In this document: positions 25,044 to 33,455 of the stretch, in pieces
How the letters are laid out: the number at the start of each line of letters is the position of its first letter
How positions within the stretch are numbered: the stretch's first letter is position 1
NCBI RefSeq assembly: GCF_008386495.1
Contig: NZ_VTHJ01000044.1
Location: 20,760 to 84,759 of the forward strand
Direction: 5' to 3'
Length of the DNA: 64,000 nt
DNA from: Streptomyces tailanensis
GTDB lineage: Bacteria; Actinomycetota; Actinomycetes; Streptomycetales; Streptomycetaceae
The notes under the pieces: generated by a model
What the model was told of the DNA's origin: nothing
Database searches by the model: none
Seen by the model: only the letters and a program-made list of their open reading frames with translations
Translations under genes and position numbers: made by a program

Positions 25044-26520
25044 TCACGCCGGCACGAAGCGGACCTTCGCCGTCCCCGGGTGCGCCCGCGTGAGTCGCAC
25101 CCGCAGTCGCCCCCCCCAGCGGCAGCCGCTCGCCGGCCGCAGCGTCGAGGCGGCCGATGATCGCCGGGGACTCCAACTGCACGGTTCCTACCGCCGGTTC
25201 ACGCTTGTCCATGTCTTCCACGTCCTCCACGTCCACCACCCAGCCGTCGAAGACCTCCCCGACCCGGTCCATCAGCAGCGCGGCCTCGACGATGTCCACG
25301 CATTCGCGTTCCACGCGGCCCGCCCGGCGCGTGCCGTCGGCCATCTCGTCGGGGAGGGTGTCGAGGGCGGCCAGGACCCAGTCGGGGGGCGGCTCTCCGG
25401 CCGTCGCCGCGAGGCAGATCTCCGAGGCGTAGCGGTCGACGAGGCGGCGGAGCGGGGCCGTGCAGTGGGCGTAGGGGGCGGCGACGGCGGAGTGCGTGGT
25501 GATGTCGGGGAGGTCGCTGTCCCGGAAGACCGTGTAGTGCGCGCCGCGCAGGAGGGTCGTGCACTCCAGGAGGAAGGCCGCGTGACGGGGTTCGTGCGGG
25601 TCGAGGGAGCGGACGAGTTGCGCGTACGAGACGTGGTGGGGCCAGTCGATGCGCAGGGCCGTGGCGGTACGGCGCAGGCGGCCGACGGCGCCGTCGGGGG
25701 CGGTGGGGAGCGTGCGCAGTACGCCGGTGCCGTGGGCCAGCATCAGGTCGGCGGCGGCCATGCCGGTGAGCAGGGAGATCTGGGCGTTCCAGCCGTCGGC
25801 GGGGAGGGGGGCGCGGTACGCCAGCTCGTAGCCTTCATCGCCCTCGTCGTGCTCGATGATCTCCTGCTCGGGGACATTGAGGGAGACGCCGCCGCGTTCG
25901 ACCTCGAGTCGCTCGCGCAGCTGTCCGATCTCCTTGAGGAGGGCGAGCGGTTCTTCCGCGGTGCCCGCGTCGATCTCCTTCTGTACGCCCTCGTAGTTCA
26001 GCTTGGCGCGGCTGCGCACCAGCGCGCGGCGGACGTCGACGGAGGCGGTACGGCCGTCCGTGTCGAGGTCCAGCGTCCACAGCACCGCCGGGCAGGTGTG
26101 GTCCGGGAGCAGGCCGGCGGCGCCCTCGGAGAGGCAGGCGGGGTACAGGGGGACCCTGTCGTCGGGGAAGTACAGGGTCATCACCCGGCGGTGGGCCTCG
26201 GCGTCGAGCACGGCGCCGGGGGTGACGAACGCGGCGACGTCGGCGATGGCGTACCGGACGCGGTAGCCGGCGCCGCCCGGGAGGCGAGACAGATGCATCG
26301 CCTGGTCGAGGTCGGTGGCGGCTGGCGGGTCGATGGTGAAGAAGGGGATGTCCGTAACGTCGTACGACGGCAGGCGGGGCGAGTGCGCCGCGTGCTCCGC
26401 CTCTACGAGGACCTGGAGCGGGAAGACGTCGGGCACACCGAGTTCACCGCGCAGCGCGCGCAGGGCCGCCCGTAGGGGAGCCTCGGGGGCGCCCATGACG
26501 CGGATGTGGCGGCGGGGCAT
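25018..26520 (-). CDS. RNB-domain exoribonuclease (RNase II/R family), 3' end frameshifted
   Basis: Starts at ATG 26520. The RNB catalytic core is intact: FFTIDPPAATDLDQAMHLSR carries the aspartates that bind magnesium, followed by YRVRYAIADVAAFV, TLYFPDDRVPLYP and YAHCTAPLRRLVDRYASEIC. It degrades RNA 3' to 5'. As read it runs to 25018 with 500 residues, but the last part is out of frame. At a run of eight Gs (25110-25117) dropping one base restores RLRVRLTRAHPGTAKVRFVP and a stop at 25044-25046, the normal family ending. Either a one-base insertion or a homopolymer error. The core should still function because the tail is outside the catalytic site. Confidence 0.88.
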   Translation of the reverse strand: MPRRHIRVMGAPEAPLRAALRALRGELGVPDVFPLQVLVEAEHAAHSPRLPSYDVTDIPFFTIDPPAATDLDQAMHLSRLPGGAGYRVRYAIADVAAFVTPGAVLDAEAHRRVMTLYFPDDRVPLYPACLSEGAAGLLPDHTCPAVLWTLDLDTDGRTASVDVRRALVRSRAKLNYEGVQKEIDAGTAEEPLALLKEIGQLRERLEVERGGVSLNVPEQEIIEHDEGDEGYELAYRAPLPADGWNAQISLLTGMAAADLMLAHGTGVLRTLPTAPDGAVGRLRRTATALRIDWPHHVSYAQLVRSLDPHEPRHAAFLLECTTLLRGAHYTVFRDSDLPDITTHSAVAAPYAHCTAPLRRLVDRYASEICLAATAGEPPPDWVLAALDTLPDEMADGTRRAGRVERECVDIVEAALLMDRVGEVFDGWVVDVEDVEDMDKREPAVGTVQLESPAIIGRLDAAAGERLPLGGATAGATHAGAPGDGEGPLRAGVNSCTARAS

Positions 26521-26675
26521 GGGTCGAGCGTAGGGCGGAGCGGGCGGAACGGCACCCCGACCGCACCCCGACCGGGACGTACCGAGGCCCTCGCTCGCAC
26601 CCCGGCCGCCGCTGCGGAAGCCCCCCTTCCCACCCCGTACTCTGTCGCGGAGCCCTACAGACGCAAGGAGTACCC

Positions 26676-27458
26676 GTGCTCGTCCTGCTGCCCCCGTCCG
26701 AAGGAAAGGCCCCCTCGGCGGGTGGCACTCCGCTGAAGTTGGAGGGCCTTTCCCTGCCGGCGCTCACCGGGGCGCGCGAGGCCGTGCTCGGTGAGTTGGT
26801 CGAGCTGTGTGCGGGTGACGAGGACAAGGCCCGGGAGGTGCTCGGGCTGAGCGAGGGGCTGCGGGGCGAGGTCGCCAAGAACGCGGAGCTGCTGACGGCG
26901 GGGGCGCGCCCGGCCGGGCAGATCTACACGGGGGTGCTGTACGACGCCCTCGACCTGGCCACGCTGGACGCCGCCGCGAAGAGGCGTGCCGCGCGCTCGC
27001 TGCTGGTCTTCTCCGGGTTGTGGGGCGCGGTTCGGGTGACGGACCGTATCCCCTCCTACCGCTGCTCGATGGGCGTGAAGCTGCCCGGCATCGGCGCGCT
27101 GGGCACGCACTGGCGTACGCCGATGGCGTCGGCGCTCCCCGAGGCGGCCGGCGACGGTCTCGTCCTCGACCTGCGGTCCTCCGCGTACGCCGCCGCCTGG
27201 AAGCCGAAGGGTGAGGTGGCCGGGCGGACGGCGACCGTACGGGTGCTGCACGCGCCGACCCGGAAGGTCGTCAGCCACTTCAACAAGGCGACCAAGGGCC
27301 GGATCGTACGGAGTCTGCTGGCGGCCGGGATCGCCCCCAAGGGTCCGGCGGAGCTGGTGGAGGCGCTGCGGGACCTCGGGTACGTGGTGGAGGCGGAGCC
27401 GCCGGTGAAGGCGGGGGCGGCTTGGGCGCTGGATGTGCTGGTGGACGAGATCCACTGA
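26676..27458 (+). CDS. yaaA: YaaA-family peroxide stress protein
   Basis: 260 residues from GTG 26676, five bases after AAGGAG. MLVLLPPSEGKAP is the invariant YaaA start, with VKLPGIGALGTHWR, VLDLRSSAYAAAWKP and VVSHFNKATKGRIVRSLL further on. In Escherichia coli YaaA lowers free iron and protects DNA during peroxide stress; the fold binds DNA-like helices. It is single, between divergent-strand neighbours. Confidence 0.92.
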   Translation: MLVLLPPSEGKAPSAGGTPLKLEGLSLPALTGAREAVLGELVELCAGDEDKAREVLGLSEGLRGEVAKNAELLTAGARPAGQIYTGVLYDALDLATLDAAAKRRAARSLLVFSGLWGAVRVTDRIPSYRCSMGVKLPGIGALGTHWRTPMASALPEAAGDGLVLDLRSSAYAAAWKPKGEVAGRTATVRVLHAPTRKVVSHFNKATKGRIVRSLLAAGIAPKGPAELVEALRDLGYVVEAEPPVKAGAAWALDVLVDEIH

Positions 27459-27514
27459 GGCCCCCACCGGCAGCGCCGGCGCGGGAGGCGGCGGCCCTGC
27501 GCCACCGCCTCCCG

Positions 27515-28810
27515 TCAGCGCAGGTGTGATGTGTCGTTGAGGAGGCGGACGGTGGCGTTGCCGTCGGCGTAGTACGCCAGTGCCGACAGTGAAGCCGCCG
27601 ACAGTTCCATGCGGAACAGAGACTCCGGGGGTGCGCCGAGGGCCAGCCGTACCAGTGTCTTGATCGGCGTGACGTGGGTGACGAGCAGGACCGTACGGCC
27701 CCGGTACGCCGCGACGAGCTCGTCCCGGGTGGCGGCGACACGGTGGGCCACGGCCTCGAAGCTCTCGCCGCCGCCGGTGGGTCGGGCGTCCGGCGAGGCC
27801 AGCCAGGCGTTCATGTCGTCCGGGTACCGCTCGCGCACCTCGCCGAAGGTGAGCCCCTCCCAGGCGCCGAAGTCGGTCTCCCTCAGTCCGTCCTCGACGG
27901 CGACCCTCAGCCCCAGCCGGGCGGCGACGATCTCCGCCGTCTCGCGGCAGCGGGCCAGCGGCGACGACACGATCGCCTGAATGGTGCCGCGAGCGGCCAG
28001 GGCATCGGCGACGCGCTCCGCCTGATACCGCCCGACCTCCGACAACGCCGGATCCGACCCGCCGCTCCCCGAGAACCGCTTCTCCGGCGTCAACGGGGTC
28101 TCGCCATGCCGGAGCAGTACGAAGGTGGCGGGCGTCCCGAGATCGGGGGCGGCGGACGCGACGTTCGTGGCGGCACGGATGTCGGCGGCGGCCTTGGAGG
28201 GGGTGGTGTTGCCAGGGGTGGCAGTGGCTCCCGCGCCGCTCTCGACCTCACCACGGGCCCCCGCCAGCGCCGCCCGGGCCTTCGCCGCGCCCGCCGTCGC
28301 GTCCCCCGGCGGGCCCGACGGCTCGGGTACGGCGGCGGTCCCGGTCCTCGTCGCCCGGGCGTCCAGCTCCGCCGTGGACGTAGACGCGGACCACTGTTCG
28401 CCGCGCCTGCCCGCGTCCATCGCCTCGTTGGCGAGGCGGTCGGCGTGCTTGTTCTGCTCTCGCGGGATCCACTCGTAGGTGACCTGGCCGGGCGGGAAGA
28501 CGCGGGCGGCCTCGGTGGCCAGCGGCTTCATGTCGGGGTGCTTGATCTTCCAGCGGCCGGACATCTGCTCGACGACCAGCTTGGAGTCCATGCGGACGCG
28601 GACGGTGGCCGTCGGGTCGAGCGCGCGAGCCGCCTTCAGCCCGGCGATGAGACCCCGGTACTCGGCGACGTTGTTCGAGGCGACGCCGATGTGCTCGGCC
28701 GCCTCCACCAGCGTCTCGCCGGTCACCGCGTCGAGGACGACGCAGCCGTAGCCCGCGGGCCCCGGGTTGCCCCGGGAACCGCCGTCGGCCTCGACGATGA
28801 ACTCCCGCAC
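27515..28810 (-). CDS. Bifunctional RNase H / histidine phosphatase
   Basis: 431 residues from GTG 28810. The N-terminal RNase HI domain (1-135) shows FIVEADGGSRGNPGPAGYG, NNVAEYRGLIAGL with the catalytic Glu, MDSKLVVEQMSG with Asp and QNKHADRLANEA. After an Ala/Thr-rich linker the C-terminal histidine-phosphatase domain (about 230-431) has LLRHGETPLTPEKRFSG with the catalytic RHG and LVTHVTPIKTLVR. This fusion is typical of actinobacteria (Rv2228c-type), where it also has alpha-ribazole phosphatase activity for cobalamin synthesis. It is the last gene of a Nif3/zinc-ribbon operon. Confidence 0.93.
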   Translation of the reverse strand: MREFIVEADGGSRGNPGPAGYGCVVLDAVTGETLVEAAEHIGVASNNVAEYRGLIAGLKAARALDPTATVRVRMDSKLVVEQMSGRWKIKHPDMKPLATEAARVFPPGQVTYEWIPREQNKHADRLANEAMDAGRRGEQWSASTSTAELDARATRTGTAAVPEPSGPPGDATAGAAKARAALAGARGEVESGAGATATPGNTTPSKAAADIRAATNVASAAPDLGTPATFVLLRHGETPLTPEKRFSGSGGSDPALSEVGRYQAERVADALAARGTIQAIVSSPLARCRETAEIVAARLGLRVAVEDGLRETDFGAWEGLTFGEVRERYPDDMNAWLASPDARPTGGGESFEAVAHRVAATRDELVAAYRGRTVLLVTHVTPIKTLVRLALGAPPESLFRMELSAASLSALAYYADGNATVRLLNDTSHLR

Positions 28811-28832
28811 GACAGAAGCCCCTTGTCGCCCC

Positions 28833-29576
28833 TCAGAGGCCCGACTCGCCCGTGCGCACCAGGATGCGGCGGCAGTTCTCGCAGCGGATGACCGTGTCGG
28901 GCGCGGCCTTGCGGATCTCGTTGATGTCGGTGATCGACAGCTCCTGGCGGCAGCCCTGGCAGGTGCGCTGGTACAGCTTGGCCGCGCCGATGCCGCCCTG
29001 CTGCTCGCGCAGCTTGTCGTAGAGCTTGAGGAGGTCGGCGGGGACGGAGCCGGCGATGACCTCGCGCTCCTTCGTCACCGTCGCCGCCTCGCCGTCGATC
29101 TCCTCGAACGCGGCGTCCCGGCGGGCGGTCGCGTCGTCGATCTTCCCCTGGACGGCACCGACCCGCTCGGTCAGTTCGGCGACCCGCTCCTGCGTGGCCT
29201 CCCGGCGTTCCATGACCTCCAGGACGATGTCCTCCAGGTCGCCCTGCCGCTTGGCGAGGGAGGCGATCTCGCGCTGGAGGTTCTCCAGGTCCTTCGGGGA
29301 GGTGATGGCGCCGGAGTCCAGGCGCTGCTGGTCGCGGGTGGCGCGCTGGCGCACCTGGTCCACGTCCTGCTCGGCCTTGGTCTGCTCGCGGGCGGTGTCG
29401 CTCTCCTCGGTCTGCGCGGCCACGAGCAGGTCGCGCAGCTGCGTCTGGTCCTTCGTCAGCGACTCGATCTCGGCGTGCTCGGGCAGCGACCTCCTACGGT
29501 GCGCGAGCTGCTGCAGGCGTACGTCGAGGGCCTGGACGTCGAGGAGTCGGATCTGGTCGGCGGGCGCGGCGTTCAG
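28833..29576 (-). CDS. Coiled-coil C4-type zinc-ribbon protein, CTG start
   Basis: 247 residues. A long coiled coil (about 10-175, with RDQQRLDSGAITSPKDLENL) is followed by a zinc ribbon: CQGCRQELS and CENCRRILV. It resembles the actinobacterial CdsZ-like RNA/DNA-linked C4 zinc-ribbon family. Conservation starts at NAAPADQIRLLDVQALDVRL. The codon before is CTG at 29574-29576, preceded by CAGGAG at seven bases; no ATG, GTG or TTG in frame lies nearby. The CTG overlaps the stop of the Nif3 gene as CTGA, the usual geometry of translational coupling, so CTG initiation is likely. Confidence 0.85.
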   Translation of the reverse strand: MNAAPADQIRLLDVQALDVRLQQLAHRRRSLPEHAEIESLTKDQTQLRDLLVAAQTEESDTAREQTKAEQDVDQVRQRATRDQQRLDSGAITSPKDLENLQREIASLAKRQGDLEDIVLEVMERREATQERVAELTERVGAVQGKIDDATARRDAAFEEIDGEAATVTKEREVIAGSVPADLLKLYDKLREQQGGIGAAKLYQRTCQGCRQELSITDINEIRKAAPDTVIRCENCRRILVRTGESGL

Positions 29577-30442
29577 TTGGGGGCTCCTGCAGTTGATTCG
29601 GGGGAGGCCGCGTGGGCCGTCCAGGGGTCGGTGACCGTCTTGGAGACGTGGACGCGCAGTCCCCATCCCTCCCGGTCGGAGATCTCGTCGAGCTGGGCGG
29701 CGGCCAGCTCGCACCAGGGCCATTCGGTGGCCCAGTGCGCCGCGTCGAGCAGCGCGAGAGGGGTGCCGGTCGCTTCCGTCGTACGGGCGACGGCCTCGGA
29801 GGCCGGGTGGTGACGCAGGTCCGCGGTGAGGAAGGCGTCAACACTCGCCGCGCGTACGTCGTCGAAAAGGCTGTCGCCGGAGCCGCCGCTGACGGCGACC
29901 GTGCGGACGACCGCCTCGGGGTCGCCGGCGACCCGGATGCCCTGCGCGGTGGCGGGCAGCCGCTCGGCGGCCCGCGCGGCCAGTTCCCGTACGGTCAGGG
30001 GGTGGTCCAGCTCGCAGACCCGGCCCAGACCGCGCCGCCCTTCGGCGTCGGAGGGGTCCGGTACGAGCGGTCCTACGACCCTGAGGTCCAGCGCGCCCGC
30101 CAACGCGTCGCTGACGCCCGGGTCGGCGGTGTCGGCGTTGGTGTGGGCGACGTGCAGCGCGATGTCGTTCTTGATCAGGGTGTGCACGACCCGGCCCTTG
30201 AAGGTGGAGGCCGCCACCGTCGTCGTACCGCGCAGATAGAGCGGGTGGTGGGTGACCAGCAGGTCGGCGCCCAGCTTCACCGCTTCCTCGACGATCTCCT
30301 GGACGGGGTCGACGGCGAACAGGACCCGCGTGACCTCCTGGTCGGGGTCTCCGCAGACCGTGCCGACCGCGTCCCATCCCTCGGCCCTCTCGGGCGGCCA
30401 GAGGGCGTCGAGCGCGGCGATGACTTCAGACAGACGGGGCAC
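29573..30442 (-). CDS. Nif3-like dinuclear metal-centre protein
   Basis: 289 residues from GTG 30442. Motifs of the Nif3/YbgI family are present: LLVTHHPLYLRG near residue 65-75 binds the two metals with HVAHTNADTADPGVSDALA and the late ADLRHHPASEA and LLDAAHWATEWP. It forms a hexameric ring; related proteins are proposed GTP cyclohydrolase I type 2 or hydrolases, but the reaction is unsettled. It is the first gene of the three-gene operon with the zinc-ribbon and RNase H/phosphatase proteins, an arrangement conserved in actinobacteria. Confidence 0.92.
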   Translation of the reverse strand: MPRLSEVIAALDALWPPERAEGWDAVGTVCGDPDQEVTRVLFAVDPVQEIVEEAVKLGADLLVTHHPLYLRGTTTVAASTFKGRVVHTLIKNDIALHVAHTNADTADPGVSDALAGALDLRVVGPLVPDPSDAEGRRGLGRVCELDHPLTVRELAARAAERLPATAQGIRVAGDPEAVVRTVAVSGGSGDSLFDDVRAASVDAFLTADLRHHPASEAVARTTEATGTPLALLDAAHWATEWPWCELAAAQLDEISDREGWGLRVHVSKTVTDPWTAHAASPESTAGAPN

Positions 30443-30685
30443 GCACCAAAGGCTACCTGCACCGCTCCCCTCCCAGACCGGCCGCGGGTCACTTGACCAG
30501 CCGCACCTCCGGCCCCATGGCCGGACCCACCCGCCCGACCCCGCGCCCGAGGCGTCGGCCAGCACATAAACCGCCGTTCACTCAGGCGAATCGCGGGACG
30601 AACACCCTTATGTGTGAAAGATGAGCCCGGTTGTCGCCCGTCTGTGCGTGCGAAAACTAGCTTCGTCGCTGGAGGTGATCGCACG

Positions 30686-32074
30686 ATGACGGCCTGTACA
30701 TCCCCATCACCCACGACGGGCCTCGGGAACGACGGGAATGAGACGGGACGGGAGAACGAGACGGAGCAGCGGAACGAGCAGAGGAACGAGGGGAACGGCA
30801 GGAGCCAAGGGATCGACCACTACGGCGGAACCGACAGCACCGGCCGGACCGACCGCGTCGACCGGCCCGTACCCCCGCCCGGCTGCGTGATCACCGCCGA
30901 CGGCTCGTACGCGGCACGCCTCGCCCTCGCCGGCCAGTCCTGGTTCCCCGAGCGCTGGACCCTGGACGGCCCCGAGCCGTACGCCGTCCCGTTGCCCGGC
31001 AACCAGCCCGAGGAACCCGGCACCGAAGTCCTCCCCATGACCGACGGCCGCGTCCTCATCCACCGACTGGCGGCCGGCCGACACCTGTTCTCGCTCCTCT
31101 ACCCGACCGGCCCCGGCACCGGCGAGCTTCAACTCGGCTCGGTGGAATACGCCGACCCGTCGACCGAGTTGCGGCTGCTGCGGCCCGGTCCGTGCGGGGA
31201 GCGGGCGTACGCCCTCGCCGTGGGCGCCCGTTCCACGACCGTATGGCTGGTGGTGGGCGGGGCCTTCGGGCCGGAGCGGCTGGCGGAGATCCCGGGGCGC
31301 TGTTCGGGCGGGGTCTGGCTGGACGGGGCGGGCCGACTGCTCGCGCTGGACCAGGAGTTGGACGGCCGGACGAAGACGGTGGCGGTGGACCTGGAGCTGG
31401 ACGGCGAGGTCTCGCCACTGCTGCAGATCTCGGACCACAGCAACGACCGTCTGCTGCTGGCCGACCCCGAAAGCGGGCTGCTGCTGATCCGCTCCGACGC
31501 GCCCTCGCCCGGCCAGGACCGGCTCGGCTGGGGCGTGCTGGGCAGCACCCTGCCGGTCCGCTTCCCGGAGTGCCTGCGCGTTCCCGACGGCCACCGCATC
31601 ACGCCCTTCGCCATCCAGCCCGGCCAGATCCTGACCCCCGAGCGCTGCGCGGTCGCACTGCGTGTCGACGGCGCCCGCGCTTCCTGGGTCGGCGTCTGGC
31701 GCCCGGCCTCACGGCAGGTCCACCATCTGGCCGCTCCCGAGGGGTGGTTGGCGGGGGCCGGGCTGTGGAGCCGGGAAGGGGTCCTTCAACTGCCGTACGC
31801 CAACGGGGCGGTGCGTTGCGGAGTGGCTCGGGTGGGGGTGTCTTGGGAAGAATCCGTGGAGGTTCCGCAGGAGGACTCTCAAGGGGGATCACTCGAAGAT
31901 TCCCCGGGGACGGAGCCGGGGTGCGCCGGGGCCCCGGTCGCCGAGGGGGCCGCGTCTTCGGGGGATTCGCCTACGTCAGACGCGGTTTCGTCCGCACCCG
32001 CCGCGGCGCGGCCCGTGCCGTTGCAGCAGGCGCCGCTGGAGGGGCGGATGCCGGAGGAGGTGACGGTCGGATAA
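30686..32074 (+). CDS. Hypothetical beta-propeller-like protein
   Basis: 462 residues from ATG 30686, seven bases after GGAGGTGAT. An asparagine/glutamate-rich low-complexity start (about 20-60, with NETEQRNEQRNEGN) precedes a soluble beta-rich body with repeated blades such as VLIHRLAAGRHLFSLLYP, SGGVWLDGAGRLLALDQELD and LLLADPESGLLLIRSD. The C-terminus is again low-complexity (Ser/Pro/Ala). No signal peptide or catalytic motif. I do not recognise a named family; orthologues appear to be Streptomyces-specific. Confidence 0.7.
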   Translation: MTACTSPSPTTGLGNDGNETGRENETEQRNEQRNEGNGRSQGIDHYGGTDSTGRTDRVDRPVPPPGCVITADGSYAARLALAGQSWFPERWTLDGPEPYAVPLPGNQPEEPGTEVLPMTDGRVLIHRLAAGRHLFSLLYPTGPGTGELQLGSVEYADPSTELRLLRPGPCGERAYALAVGARSTTVWLVVGGAFGPERLAEIPGRCSGGVWLDGAGRLLALDQELDGRTKTVAVDLELDGEVSPLLQISDHSNDRLLLADPESGLLLIRSDAPSPGQDRLGWGVLGSTLPVRFPECLRVPDGHRITPFAIQPGQILTPERCAVALRVDGARASWVGVWRPASRQVHHLAAPEGWLAGAGLWSREGVLQLPYANGAVRCGVARVGVSWEESVEVPQEDSQGGSLEDSPGTEPGCAGAPVAEGAASSGDSPTSDAVSSAPAAARPVPLQQAPLEGRMPEEVTVG

Positions 32075-32209
32075 CGATGACCGTGCCGGTGCGACGACGA
32101 ACGGGAAGTCGGCGGGGCGACACGCCTTTCGGGCGCCTTCGGGCCCTGCCCGGCGGCCCGTTAAACTCACCCGCCGTAAGAAGATCATGCGACGGGGTGA
32201 ACACTTCCT

Positions 32210-32383
32210 ATGAGCGACGCGCACACAACCCAGCCGCCCACCGCCGACCTCCACGAGGCGGACTTCCAGGAGGCGGAGGGCCACGGCAAGCATCGCGGCC
32301 GGCTCTCGGCCCATGAAGCCGAGACGACACCTCGCGGACGTCACCGCAAGCCGGCCGAACAGACGGAGTCGACGGCTGCCTGA
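32210..32383 (+). CDS. Small hydrophilic conserved protein
   Basis: 57 residues from ATG 32210, ending TGA 32383. GGGGTGA lies eight bases upstream. The sequence is charged and histidine-rich (EADFQEAEGHGKHRGRLSAH) without membrane or known motif. Codon use is fully Streptomyces-like. A hairpin terminator follows at 32463. Function unknown. Confidence 0.6.
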   Translation: MSDAHTTQPPTADLHEADFQEAEGHGKHRGRLSAHEAETTPRGRHRKPAEQTESTAA

Positions 32384-32462
32384 ACGGCTGCGTGATTCAC
32401 ATCTGGCGAAACGTCAATGCATCGTCAATGCACTGACGTGCCCCGCCACTTCACCACCATGG

Positions 32463-32494
32463 GGCCTCGCTCGTCATCACGGACGAGCGGGGCC
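32463..32494. terminator. Bidirectional hairpin terminator
   Basis: GGCCTCGCTCGTC pairs with GACGAGCGGGGCC around a short loop, 13 base pairs with one wobble. It lies between the convergent small gene at 32210 and the SDR gene ending at 32503. Confidence 0.7.
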
Positions 32495-32502
32495 TTATGT
32501 CT

Positions 32503-33444
32503 TCAGACCTGCCCCTTCAACCCCAGCACCTCCACCGCCGCGAACGTCTCCCCCTCCGGCCGGTCGGCGTAGTAGGGCGTGAGGAGCGCGTCCAGTTCGT
32601 CGTACGTGAACGTGTCCTGCTTGGTGTCGAACTTCGCCTGGACGCGGGGCCGTTCGACGACCGCGACCATGCCGCCGTGGACGACGAGGAGCTGCCCGTT
32701 GACCTGTGCGGCGGCGGGCGAGGCCAAGTAGCCGACGAGCGGGGCGACATGCTCGGGGGCGAGGGGATCGAGACCGTCGGTCTCCGGCTCCGGCTTCCCG
32801 AACACGTCCGCGGTCATCCGCGTCCGTGCTCTCGGACAGATCACGTTCGCCGTCACGCCGTACTTGGCGAGGGCGAGGGCAGTCGACGTGGTGAGTCCGA
32901 CGATTCCACCTTTCGCCGCCGCGTAGTTGGGCTGCCCGGCGGAGCCCGCGAGGAACGCCTCGGACGAGGTGTTCACGATCCGCCCGTACACCGGTCCCCC
33001 GGCCGCCTTGGAGCGCTCGCGCCAGTGCGCGGCCGCGAATCGGGTGGTGCTGAAGTGCCCCTTGAGGTGGACGCGAATCACCGCGTCCCACTCCTCCTCC
33101 GTCATGGAGAAGACCATGCGGTCGCGGAGGATGCCGGCGTTGTTGACGAGGATGTCGAGCTTGCCGAACTCGCCGACCGCCAACTCGACCAGTTCCTGGA
33201 CCTGTTGGAAGTCGGCCACGTCCCCGGTGTGGGCGAGCGCCTTGCCGCCCGTCGCGCGGATCTCGGCGGCGACCTCCTCGGCGGGTGCGGCGGAAGCCTC
33301 GCCCGAGCCGTCCCGGCCGGGCTGCCCGTAGTCGTTGACGACGACGGCCGCGCCGAGCCGGGCGAGTTCGAGCGCCTCGGCCCGGCCCAGGCCCCGGCCG
33401 GCGCCGGTGACGATCGCGGTGAGTCCCTCAAGTGGGAGCGACAT
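32503..33444 (-). CDS. Short-chain dehydrogenase, 3-hydroxyacyl-CoA type (Hsd4A-like)
   Basis: 313 residues from ATG 33444. Rossmann motif TGAGRGLGRAEALELA (about 13-28), ILVNNAGILRDRM, and the catalytic SSEAFLAGSAGQPNYAAAKG with Ser, Tyr and Lys. An extra C-terminal portion after residue 250 is typical of peroxisomal multifunctional-enzyme-like SDRs that act on 3-hydroxyacyl-CoA or steroid side-chain intermediates. It is the last gene of a MaoC-ADH-SDR operon preceded by a KstR-type operator, so it probably performs the dehydrogenation after MaoC hydration. Confidence 0.85.
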   Translation of the reverse strand: MSLPLEGLTAIVTGAGRGLGRAEALELARLGAAVVVNDYGQPGRDGSGEASAAPAEEVAAEIRATGGKALAHTGDVADFQQVQELVELAVGEFGKLDILVNNAGILRDRMVFSMTEEEWDAVIRVHLKGHFSTTRFAAAHWRERSKAAGGPVYGRIVNTSSEAFLAGSAGQPNYAAAKGGIVGLTTSTALALAKYGVTANVICPRARTRMTADVFGKPEPETDGLDPLAPEHVAPLVGYLASPAAAQVNGQLLVVHGGMVAVVERPRVQAKFDTKQDTFTYDELDALLTPYYADRPEGETFAAVEVLGLKGQV

Positions 33445-33455
33445 GCGCCGGGTCC

